Shown piece by piece: positions 54,227 through 64,000 of a stretch of 64,000 bases of DNA; positions within the stretch are counted from its first letter, which is position 1, and each line of letters opens with the position of its first letter. The stretch covers positions 28,786,001-28,850,000 of the forward strand of contig CM075655.1 in assembly GCA_037953625.1 (NCBI GenBank), written 5' to 3'. The stretch comes from Crotalaria pallida. Its lineage: Eukaryota > Streptophyta > Magnoliopsida > Fabales > Fabaceae. The notes beneath the pieces were generated by a model that worked only from the letters and a program-made list of their open reading frames with translations, was not told the origin of the DNA and made no database searches. The position numbers and the translations under genes are program-made.

Positions 54227-54240
54227 CTACTCCCCCGCTT
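54227..54240 (-). promoter_or_regulatory. Polypurine tract of Tek2
   Basis: Minus strand AAGCGGGGGAGTAG directly before the 3' LTR; the primer for plus-strand DNA synthesis. Confidence 0.85.
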
Positions 54241-54269
54241 AAAAGGAATTTCGTCCCCGAAATTCTAGT

Positions 54270-57200
54270 TTACAAAAACAACTCCGGATACTCTTGACGC
54301 ATCTTTTCCTCTAATACCCACGTCGCTTCTGATACGTCAGCATTTTCCCATATGACCTTTACTAAAGGTATCTCCTTTCCCCTGAGCTGCTTAACTTCAC
54401 GACCTTCTATCTGAACTGGTCTGGTCTTAATGGTCAGGTTTTCTTTCAAAGTTAGGTCATCAGGTTGGAGTTTTAGAATAACTGATGGATCATGCACGTA
54501 CTTCTTTAATTGCGAAACGTGAAAGACGTTGTGCAAATTGGATAAAGAGGGTGGTAAAGCTAGTTGAGAAGCAACAGGACCAACTCTTTTAAGAATTTGG
54601 TATGGACCTATACACTTATGCGAAAGCTTTCGGGTTCTCAAAGCTCTACTGATTCCTTTCATCGGAATTATCCGAAGGAACACATGATCGCTCTCTGAAA
54701 ACTCTAATGGTTTCCTCCTCTTATCCGCATAACTCTTCTGCCGACTCTGAGCCGCTTTCATCTTTGCCTGAACCATCTTAATCTTCTCAGATGTCTGTTG
54801 TATCATTTCCGGTCCAATCATCACATTCTCCCCCACTTGGAACCAACATAGTGGGGTTTGACATTTCCTTCCATACAATGCCTCGAACGGCGCCATTCCA
54901 ATGCTCGCATGATAGCTGTTGTTGTACGTGAATTCTGCAAGAGGTAACACTTGATCCCAACTTCCTTGTTCTTCAAGTGCACAAGCCCTCAACACATCTT
55001 CCAAAGACTGAATCGTTCTCTCTGTCTGGCCATCCGTCTGTGGATGATACGCAGAACTCAATTTCACTCTTGTTCCCATAGCATCATGCAAACTTTTCCA
55101 GAATTGCGACGAAAATCTGGGATCTCGGTCCGACACAATACTCGAAGGCACTCCGTGAAGACGAACTACCTCCTTGATATAGATTTGGGTAAGCTTGCTC
55201 AAAGGATAACGCATATTTATCGGAATAAAATGCGTCGATTTGGTTAACCTATCTACAACTACCCAGATTGCATCATGATTTGCTGCTGTCCTTGGCAAAC
55301 TAGACACAAAATCCATTGAGATGCTATCCCACTTCCACTGGGGAATACTCAAAGGTTGCAACTGTCCTCCTGGTTTCTGATGTTCTACTTTAGCTTTTTG
55401 GCAAGTCAAGCACGCCGCCACGTATTCGGCCACATCCTTTTTCAATCCAGACCACCAAAACATCTTTTTCAAATCCTGATACATTTTGGTTGATCCAGGA
55501 TGCATACTCATCCGACTCTTATGGGCTTCGTCAAGAATCAGCCTTCTAACTTCCTGATCTCTTGGTATGCAAATCCTTGTCCTGAAACGAAGGATTCCAT
55601 CCAGTCCAATCTTGAAATCAGGTTCCCTTCCTTCTGAGCTCAGTCTCATCTTTTCCATCAATTCTTCGTCCACTTGTTGCAGCTCCCGAATTCTTTCCAA
55701 GAATTCGTTGGTGATCTGCAACATCCCCAACTTGATACTTGATGACTCCACTTGTGTTAACAAGCTCAGGTCTCTGAATTCCTCAATCAATGCTGCTTCC
55801 TTAACCATCATCGCACTTATGTGGATTGCTTTTCGACTCAAAGCATCTGCAACCACATTTGCTTTACCCGGATGGTAGTGGAGTTTAAAGTCATAATCTT
55901 TCAAAAACTCCATCCATCTTCTTTGCCTCATGTTCAACTCTTTCTGGTCAAACAGATATTTCAAACTCTTATGGTCACTAAATACTTGGAATACAGTGCC
56001 ATAGAGATGATGTCTTCATATCTTTAAGGCAAACACGATTGCAGCCAATTCCAAATCGTGTGTCGGGTAATTCACCTCATGGTTCTTCAATTGTCGTGAT
56101 GCATAAGCCACTACTCTTCCTTCTTGCATTAATACACACCCCAGACCTTGCTTAGATGCATCACAGTACACTTCGAAGCTCTTGTGAGGATCAGGTAAGA
56201 TTAACACAGGAGACGATGTTAACCTTTCCTTTAACTCACGAAAACTAACTTCACACCGATCGTCCCACACGAACGGTTGATCTTTCCGAGTCAACTTAGT
56301 CAAAGGCAATGCAATCTTAGAAAATCCTTCTATGAACCGACGATAGTATCCAGTCAGCCCTAAGAAACTTCTCACCTCCGTCACAGTCTTAGGCTGTTCC
56401 CAACTTAGCACTGAACTTACTTTTGCTGGATCCACCGCAATTCCTTCTTTAGAGATTACATGCCCCAAAAACTTCACTTCGCTCAACCAAAACTCACACT
56501 TCGTAAGTTTGGCATATAATTGCTTCTCCTTAAGGACTTTCAACACAATCCTGAGATGCTCTTCATGCTCTTCCGGATTTTTAGAATAGACCAGAATATC
56601 ATCAATGAATACCACCACAAATAAATCCAAATATGGTCTAAAAATCCGGTTCATATAATCCATGAAAATAGCAAGTGCATTAGTCAACCCGAACGACATC
56701 ACAACATACTCATAATGACCGTATCGAGATCGAAATGCAGTCTTGGGTATATCCTCCTCCTTTATCCTGATCTGATGATAACCTGATCTCAGATCAATCT
56801 TAGAGAATACTGCAGTTCCCCTTACCTGGTCCATAAGGTCATCAATCCTTGGCAAAGGATACTTGTTCTTAATAGTGACCTTATTCAACTGTCTGTAGTC
56901 CACACACATCCTCATACTCCCATCTTTCTTCTTTACAAACAGTAATGGAGCTCCCCAAGGCGAAACGCTTGGCCTGATCATTTGTTTCTGCAGCAACTCC
57001 TCTATCTGCTTCTTCATTTCTACCATTTCTGGTGGTGCCATCCTATAAGGAGCAATAGAGATGGGACCAGCTCCAGGGACTAAATCAATCCCAAACTCTA
57101 TCTCTCGCTTCGGAGGTAATCCTGGTATCTCTTCAGGAAATACTTCCGGAAATTCCCTCACCACCGGAATCTCCTCTATCGGCATTGACTCTTCCTCCCC

Positions 57201-58592
57201 AGAAGCCGAGAATAAACACATATAACCCTCTGGTTCAAGGGTCCTATATTGAATTGTCTTTTCCTCACAATTGATGATCACTTGGTTCTTCATCAACCAA
57301 TCCATACCCAAGATCACATCCAATTGTAACTTAGGAAGACAAACCAAATCTACCTTAGAAAGACGACCCATAATTTCTACATTACATCCTAGGCAGACTT
57401 TAGTAGTGAAGATCGGTATTCCCGTAGGGGTATCTATACTAAGATAACAAGGTGAATTGGAAACAACAAGATTCAACCTGTTTACACATTCAGGAGAAAC
57501 AAAAGAATGTGTGGCTCCAGAATCAAACATGATTTTGCAAGGTTGGTTATTAAGCAGAAAGTTACCTTGCACGAGATTCGGGGTTTGGGTTGCTTCGTTA
57601 CCACTCAGGGTAAACACTCTTCCTTGCACCACAGGCTTGCCAGCAGATCCCTTTGCAAATTCTTTGCACTCACGAGCAAAGTGACCTTGCTTTCCACACT
57701 TAAAACATCCTCCTGTGGAGCAGCAAAACTGACCATGATGATAACGTCTGCACTTCTCGCAATAAGGAGAATTATCGCGAGACTTGTTCTTGTTATCCAT
57801 CACCGCCTTGCCCTTACCCTTGTTCCTAGAATATGGATCATTACTCCGATGATCAAACTTCTTATTCCTCTATGGTCCATAGTTCTGTCCAACCCCTTTC
57901 ACTTGACTTCCCATCAACTCAGCCTTCTTGTCATCTTCATACATTCTGCACATATCCACAAGTGCAGGGAAACTCTGAATCCTTTGATAACTGAAGATAG
58001 ACTTCAGCTCCGGCCTTAGTCCACCTTCAAACTTAACACACTTACTCCTTTCATCAGAGTTATTTAAGTAGTAGGGAGAGTACTTCATCAGTTCCTCGAA
58101 TCTGGCAGCATACTCTCCTACACTCATATCCCCCTGCTTCTATTGCATGAATTCCACTTCCTTCTTTCTCCTCAAATCTTCTGGAAAATATTTATTAAGA
58201 AATTTCTCCATAAATACTCCCTAGTTGATTGCCCTTCTTTCAAAATTCAGCAATTGGACAGTGTGATCCCACCAGTTTTCAGCTTCCCCATGAAGCATGT
58301 AAACTGCATAGGTCACCTTCTGCTCATCCGAGCACTCCAAAGTTCGGAAAATCTTATTAATCTCATACAACCACTTGTTCGCCTCATCAGGTTTATATCC
58401 TCCCTCAAACCTTGGTGGGTTGCACTTTCTGAACTCCGACAGAGTCTTAGCGTCCTGATTCACCATGTTACCAGCAGATGGGTTACCAGCTCGCCCTTGA
58501 GGTGGTTGTTGTCTCTGCTGCTGCATGCCTTCCAGCACGGTCGTGATTCGTTCTAACATTTCATTAATAATATTTCTATTCCTGGTTGCCAT
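54270..58592 (-). pseudogene. Tek2 Gag-Pol with chromodomain (four in-frame stops)
   Basis: One frame of about 1440 codons from ATG 58592. Order: Gag; CCHC knuckle CFKCGKQGHFAREC near residue 296; protease with intact DSGATHSF; RT with MSFGLTNAL (Pro to Leu) and FIDD; RNase H (YCDASKQGLG); integrase zinc region ending CLTCQKAK, core SMDFVSSLP, SDRDPRF, HPQTDGQTERT; a C-terminal chromodomain (VIWENADVSEATW, then EYPELF). Stops: TAG at 58221, 58140 and 57870, TGA at 56016 (in the usual KIWRHYLYG, Trp lost). All other codons stay in frame, so decay is by point mutation only. Very similar to Tek1 Gag-Pol. Confidence 0.95.
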
Positions 58593-58731
58593 AGAAAGAC
58601 CTTCACTATGGGCTTTGGGTTACTAAAAAGGTCTTTAAAACATAAATGCTACTAACTTACTCAAAATATATTCAATCAACGTTGAATATCATACTTAGCT
58701 GCATCTTCGAGCCATGAGGGACAGGACCAAT

Positions 58732-58743
58732 GCTCTGATACCA
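58732..58743 (-). promoter_or_regulatory. Primer binding site of Tek2
   Basis: Minus strand TGGTATCAGAGC, 8 bases inside the 5' LTR edge at 58752; tRNA-Met type. Confidence 0.92.
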
Positions 58744-58751
58744 CCAAAGGG

Positions 58752-61700
58752 TGTGACGCTCTCTTTTAACTTGAAAATAATTAATATTTCCAAATAGTTG
58801 AATACTTGCTATCAAAATTAGGACTAGAAAATTTTTCCTTTTTAAGATTAGTACTTGCTCGTTCATAAACCCTTTTTAACATAAACCATTTTTGAATTCG
58901 GCTTAGTAATATCTTAGATTCGAAAAGGCTCTCGAGATGACTTTTCCTTAATTATAGAAAATATTATTCGTAGTCATTATTAAAACATACCATTTGCCTC
59001 TCGAGTTGAATTTGAATATATAAAGCATAAACTTATCGCCAAATCCTTTTTTAATAAAAATTAGAGTTCGCGGAAGTAAAAGTAATACTTATGGGGCACT
59101 GCTGAGGTAAAGAAAACATCATATATATATATAAGTCATAACATAAACCCCATCAGTACAGTCAGTAGCAAGTGATAAAAAGTCGAGATAGCAAGTTTTG
59201 ATGAAACATATACAGACCAACTGCATAAAATAAAACCTCACTCTAAGACCTCTCGAATATATACAATATATAACAAAATCCAAAAGTAGAAGTCCCAGAG
59301 CAAGTCGTCTGTGTCCTCAGCAGCTCCTCAGATCCTCCACAGCTCTATCCCTAGGATCTAGGATCCAAAAACATCAACGCTATGCAGGCTCCTATGAACC
59401 AGCGGGTCCACCTCTAGCAGAAACAGTCGGCTCAACGTGCACCTCCTCCTCGCTCTCGTCCTCCATAGGGTCCTCCTCGACCTCGCCTGACTGTGTAGAG
59501 ACCCACCACTAGGTCTAGGATCTGCAGAAGCAGTCCTATCATAGTCAGTCGGACCAGGAGAAGGAGTCTCCTCAGTGACAACTCTATGGGAGGAAGGATG
59601 GGAACGAGTGGCAGCTCTAAAACGAAAACTATGAAAACGACACATAGGTCGAGCCGGGGGTGGTCCTCTATATGTATAAAAAGGTGGAACATGCATACTA
59701 TAGACTAATGGGATCCTAAATTGACGAGGTCGCACTCGCACCAGAGGGTTAGGGTGGTAGAGAGTGATCTCAACCTCCCCCTCAAAAGTGGCACGGTGCT
59801 CCTCATACGTCCATATGCCACTAGGGATAGGGCGTATCTCAATGCAATCTAGGTATTTGGCCATCACCTAAACAGGGCATAGGGAGTAAGTATACACATA
59901 TACATAATTGATAAAGACTAAAATTACAATCACAAATATATCATGGACAGATAATAATGCAAATACATATGAGCACACCAGTTTTCAACGTTATAACTCT
60001 TATAATGCAAGTGGCATGATGTATGATTTTCTATCCACAACTGAGGCCTCTAAAAGTCCATCTTGGACGTCCATCCATTACACCCTTGTGTTCCCGGAAC
60101 ACCGACATTCGTTCCCAGAACGTAATGCCGAACCATACTTGGATAATAAGCATCACTCCCGGAGTGTGCACCACGTTCCCAGAACACATACGTTCCCAGA
60201 ACGCATCAAAACCATGTCCCGGACACTGGCCACATATCTATAATGTGTCATCAAGTAGGTTATAATTTGGTACTCTCGGAGTACCCTCCTCATATTCCCA
60301 GAATATGATAAACGTTCCTACCAACCAGACTTCCAGTCTATATGGATGCACAAATATCGGGGTTGGTTTTATCTTTACATTAATTGATGTGATTCAGAAA
60401 TATTCCAATTTCCCTTTTAAATGATTTATTCGAGGCATAATATTTGGCATAAAATTCTCCTTTTAATTATCTCAAAACATGCCCTTTCACTTAGATTGGG
60501 TAAAACAAAATCAATGGTATTCCAAAACTTAACTTTTTATTTTTCAGATTCAGGTACTAACCGGTTACAGTTTCAGGCTAACCGGTTAGAATTACATACC
60601 TGAACTGTTTATCATTGCAATTCAGAAAAACCCTTTTTCTTGAATTCTCTACCCAATCCATAAACAAGTTAAACATTGTTTTATGCCTCAACAACCACTG
60701 TTTTATCATTCAAAAGGTCTAAATCACAATTCATTCTCCAATGAACATAATTTCCTCTTGAAATTATCTCTTTAACTTAAGGCATTAACTCTAATCTTTC
60801 AAGACTTCAGGACTGATTAATAAACTGATTTTTCTTTGAAATTCTGCAGTGTCTAACCGGTTACGAATATCGAGTAACCGGTTAGATTATGCAGTCAGTC
60901 CACTAAAACAAGAGTTTTGACAATTCATTTTCTTCTTTTCTCAAATCTAACCAAATCTCAATATTCACAAAGTTCATATACCTTAAAATAAACATGTTCA
61001 TACCCAGAAACACATTTAGTTTGCATGCATCAAGTTTATGGTATCAAATTGCATGAAAATTCACATAAACACAATTTAATACAACAAAACTTATAATAAG
61101 CATTCAAATTCAGAATTCAGCTTCCATATACTTTGCATGCATCAACATAAAGTTGCTCAAAACAATATTGAGCAAGAATTTGGCCTCCAAGCCTTTGTGC
61201 CATATTGCACATAATGCCCTTTTTGAGTTTTGTTAACTCAAATCCTAAATCACTTGATTTTTAGTCTAAATCTAGTATAAGGTAGACTTCTCCCATACCT
61301 CTAAGTCGATTTTGATGAGAATTAACACTGCACTTGAAGATTAATCCACAGATTCCCAAAGATTCACAGTTCTGCTTTCAGCCACGAATTCCACCAACAG
61401 GGTCCAAAAACTAGAGGTTTTGACATAGCAAATGGCCAAAGAAATTAGGGAAAACAATTAGGACTCAAAATAGGTAACATGCACTAGGAAATAGAAAAGA
61501 TTGGAGGCTTAATGGTGGCTGTACTTACCCAAAATCGGATCTGGAACTCAGCTTCCAGAATAGAAAAAGTACAGAACTCAGTGTCCAACTCCTAGATTCC
61601 AAGCTTGATTTCTCCTTCCACACGAACCCTCAGCTCACAAACTTGGTGTTTTTACAAAGCTCAAGATTTAAGCTTTGCAATGGTGTATCACTCGTCTCTC

Positions 61701-62242
61701 AACACTCAACAACGAAAGAGAATCACAAGGGGTGATTCTGAAACCCTAGAACAAAGCCTCCCCCCAAAATCAGAGTAACAACAACCCAATCCTTCAGCAA
61801 TTCATCTATATATAGATCAACAAAGGTTACATGCACACTGACGCGTGGTTTTCCACTTGATTTAGGCTGTAATCGTGGCGAATTCGGGATTAATCAAGTG
61901 ATTACTCATCAAAACCCACTAACCCAGTTTCTGGGTTCATCGTCTAACCGGTTACAGGGCATTACTAACCGGTTAGATTAGTACAAAATTTAAAAATTAA
62001 TATTTTTAGATCTTTCCCTCCAAGAACCTTTTCAATATTACTTCTAAGTCCTCATTCAGGGACCAAAATGCAATATCCTTATATTTTGCATTTATTTGCC
62101 ATATAAAAATATTTCAACCTATTTTTATATATCAGGCTACTAAACACAAAATATAAACTTGGGAAAAATTTCTAAAAATTAATAATAAAACTTTTATTAT
62201 TAATTTCCTATTACTCGGGAGACGAAAATTAGGGGTGTTACA
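58752..62242 (-). repeat. 5' LTR of Tek2 (3491 bp)
   Basis: Pair of 50634-54226. It lacks about 83 bp near 60804 (between TCAA microhomologies) and has a shorter (TA)n at 59119-59132. ACCGGT pairs at 60560/60581, 60856/60877 and 61947/61968, all 21 bp apart. The hairpin array is at about 60090-60340 with small differences, for example GTGTTC-CCG-GAACAC. Confidence 0.95.
59358..59864 (-). pseudogene. LTR-encoded ORF, copy 4 (Tek2 5' LTR), C-terminal frameshift
   Basis: Same ORF as 51293-51766, nearly identical until the GGS linker, where one C of ACCCCACC is missing (near 59504-59510). The frame then reads an Arg-rich tail instead of the acidic tail. Since the two LTRs were identical at insertion, this is a lesion after integration. 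Confidence 0.85.
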
Positions 62243-63276
62243 AAATAAAATTCAAAATAAGAATCAAATCAAATCTGGAAATATTCAAAATTGATTTTCT
62301 GAAATCAAATAAATAAAATTATATTTTTGAAATCAAAATCAAATCAAATAGATTTAAAGAATAAAATAAAATAGAATAAAATCAATTTTGAAATCAGAAA
62401 CAAATAAAATAGATTTAAGAGATAAATCGAAGATTTGATTCTTACAACCAAATAAGGAAATATTTCAAAATAATATTCAAATTCGAATTTTGAAAATAAA
62501 TCAGAATCAATTATGTAAAAACAAATCTGGAAATAAATCAAAATGATTCTGACACGTTTTTCAATAAAACTTGAGGTAATCGATTACTTCAGGGAGGTAA
62601 TCGATTATCCCTTTAAAAATAGAAACTTTTAAATCCTTTTGAAAAACTAGTAATCGATTATCACATGCATGTAATCGATTACTTCACTTCTGTTTAATAT
62701 ATGATGCAACTGATGTAATCGATTATCACTGGTCAAATAAACGATTACACAGCCTCTGGAAAATATATGATGCAACTCCAGTAATCGATTATCTGTGCCA
62801 AGTAATCGATTACTTTCATACAAAAAGTAATGGATTAGCCAGGTTCAAATACTCGATTACACACTCTCTGGATTTTCTATGATGCAACATAAATAATCGA
62901 TTATCTTGAAAGAGTAATCGATTATCTCTGTTCAAACTTGTAAGAACAGATTTTCACAACTTAGAGAAATCCAGTTAGAGGTTGTCAAGATATATTTTCA
63001 CAGTGAATCGGTTAAGACATTAAAAATATGTTTTTATAAAAAACTATTTTCGCAATTAAAACATTTTTTGATTTAAAACGCTTCTTCTCCAATAACTCTA
63101 AATAAGGGCTAAACATAAGTGACACAATTATTCTAGCCTTACATTGATTCCTAATGAGGGAAGGATGAAAACCACTTGAAGCTCTTGCTTGACACTTGAC
63201 TTGCATCTTCACTTTGAAAGGTCCTTGTTTGGCATCATCAAAACTCTTCAACGTTCTTCCACGTTGAATTCTAACA
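62243..63276 (-). mobile_element. CopC 3' LTR, segment 3
   Basis: Resumes after Tek2 with the same AAATA and A-rich style as segment 2, and ends ACGTTGAATTCTAACA beside a PPT. No gene. ATCGAT-type palindrome pairs lie at 62579-62922. Confidence 0.8.
62577..62925. repeat. Six pairs of TAATCGATTA palindromes, 21 bp apart (CopC LTR)
   Basis: Starts at 62579/62600, 62653/62674, 62718/62739 (second AACGAT), 62784/62805, 62830/62851 (both altered) and 62896/62917. Arms reach 12 bp where the flanks are complementary, for example AGTAATCGATTA with TAATCGATTACT. Confidence 0.92.
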
Positions 63277-64000
63277 CTCCCCCTTTTTTTTGATGTCAAA
63301 CCTATTCTCTGCAAGACAAGGGTTAAAGCAGTATGGATATATAAAATTATATCTCCCCCTCACATATAGGAATATCAATGTCTCCCCCTGAATTGATGCA
63401 TAATCAATAAATAAAACAATTATTAGATCTTTGGCATCAACCTCAAGGTTTCCAATATCCTGCACAGTAATATCTCCAACGCCCAAGTCAGTTAACACAT
63501 TAAGAATATATAATGGACGATGTAAATACACATAATGAAGTATAGACAGGATAAAGGTAAAACAAATAACATGATTTGTTATCATCAAAACACAATGCAC
63601 TAGGCATAGGGGAAATCCATATTTCCACAATTCTCCCCCTTTTTGATGATGACAAATCATTATAGAGAAATTAAGAATCAATTAGCAAACAAACATATAA
63701 GAACAATACTCATAATTTTCTATAACAATATTTCTCCCCCTATTTGACATCAGCAAAAAGAATTATGGGATAAAAAAAGTTCCTTTCCCAATAAACAATT
63801 TAAAAAGCGCATGATGACAAAACGGAGTGGAAATACAAAACATGTTTTCAATGAAAATATTAAAAAATTATTTTTATCCCTCTTTCTAAAAGAATTTTTC
63901 AAAACAAGCATAACACAAAAGGGAGATAAAAAAATGCATCATCAAAACATGTGAATGCTTACTATATGAAGCATCATCAAATCATGATAATCCTATATGC
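63277..64000 (-). mobile_element. PPT and 3' noncoding internal region of CopC (partial)
   Basis: The minus strand GACATCAAAAAAAAGGGGGAG abuts the LTR at 63276; similar AGGGGGAG blocks recur at about 63350, 63383, 63630 and 63735, a pattern known from SIRE-like copia elements upstream of the 3' LTR. No Pol coding is visible before the window ends. Confidence 0.65.

Larger units (their letters stand above)
50634..62242 (-). mobile_element. Tek2: complete Tekay-type Ty3/gypsy element
   Basis: 11,609 bp with target duplication AAATA (50629-50633 and 62243-62247). Parts: 3' LTR 50634-54226, PPT 54227-54240, gag-pol 54270-58592, PBS 58732-58743, 5' LTR 58752-62242. The LTRs differ by few substitutions, an expanded (TA)n and an 83-bp deletion, so insertion is fairly recent. 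The plus-strand first base of the left LTR is C instead of T. Four stops make it non-autonomous. Tekay assignment rests on a chromodomain-like Pol C-terminus and LTRs over 3 kb. Confidence 0.95.

Noticed and set aside
52323..60603. Small ORFs repeated in both Tek2 LTRs (51810-52145 and 59908-60243, 52323-52505 and 60421-60603)
   Set aside because: They are antisense to the element, run through the hairpin array and palindromes, and are not preserved in Tek1 or Tek3; duplication is explained by the LTR pair.

Overview
The window is repeat-dominated nuclear DNA of a flowering plant. Every large coding block is a plant LTR-retrotransposon product: Ty3/gypsy chromovirus of Tekay type, Ty3/gypsy Athila, and Ty1/copia of SIRE-like and RE1-like types. 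Primer sites match plant usage (TGGTATCAGAGC, tRNA-Met type; TGGCGCC..., Athila/Tat type). I cannot name the species; a dicot, perhaps a legume, is only a guess. One short protein gene near 35 kb looks like a host gene. There are no bacterial features, rRNA, tRNA or CRISPR.

Layout. 1-6008: minus-strand Tekay element (Tek1), with open gag-pol running off the left edge and a 5' LTR from 2857. 6009-7603: copia LTR (family CopA, copy 1). 7614-27.83 kb: one minus-strand SIRE-like copia (CopB) opened by two large insertions. The first is a 6,088-bp solo LTR (9558-15645, TSD TACTT). The second is a composite at 18422-26877 made of a W-family LTR, a gag-only CopA copy 2 (20734-26029, TSD GATCT) and a TRIM-like LTR with a USE+TATA promoter. 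27.87-32.80 kb: plus-strand Tekay LTR (Tek3) interrupted by a W solo LTR (29461-32014, TSD TAGGG). 32.8-37.1 kb: the only low-repeat island, with a MITE-like element and the host-like gene. 37.6-43.1 kb: fragments of CopA, an RE1-like copia, W, and the 3' end of a minus-strand gypsy (Z). 43.6-47.35 kb: Athila derivative with gag-protease only. 47856-64000: 3' LTR and 3' internal part of another minus-strand copia (CopC), split by a CopA solo LTR (48166-49873, TSD CATGC) and by a complete Tekay element, Tek2 (50634-62242, TSD AAATA).

What stands out. (1) LTRs of unrelated families carry hairpins whose arms are themselves palindromes (TAATCGATTA, TAACCGGTTA, TACTCGAGTA, or GC-rich ACGCC..GGCGT), centres 20-22 bp apart. 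The core differs between families or positions but matches within a pair, and flanks outside the palindrome are often complementary too. (2) Several LTRs also hold arrays of small inverted repeats with variable stems and similar short loops. (3) All three Tekay LTRs carry the same ORF of about 150 codons, with differences mostly at third codon positions and a conserved 3'-splice-site-like sequence just upstream. An LTR-encoded protein next to structured arrays is my best candidate for an undescribed system; the link between the two is inference.
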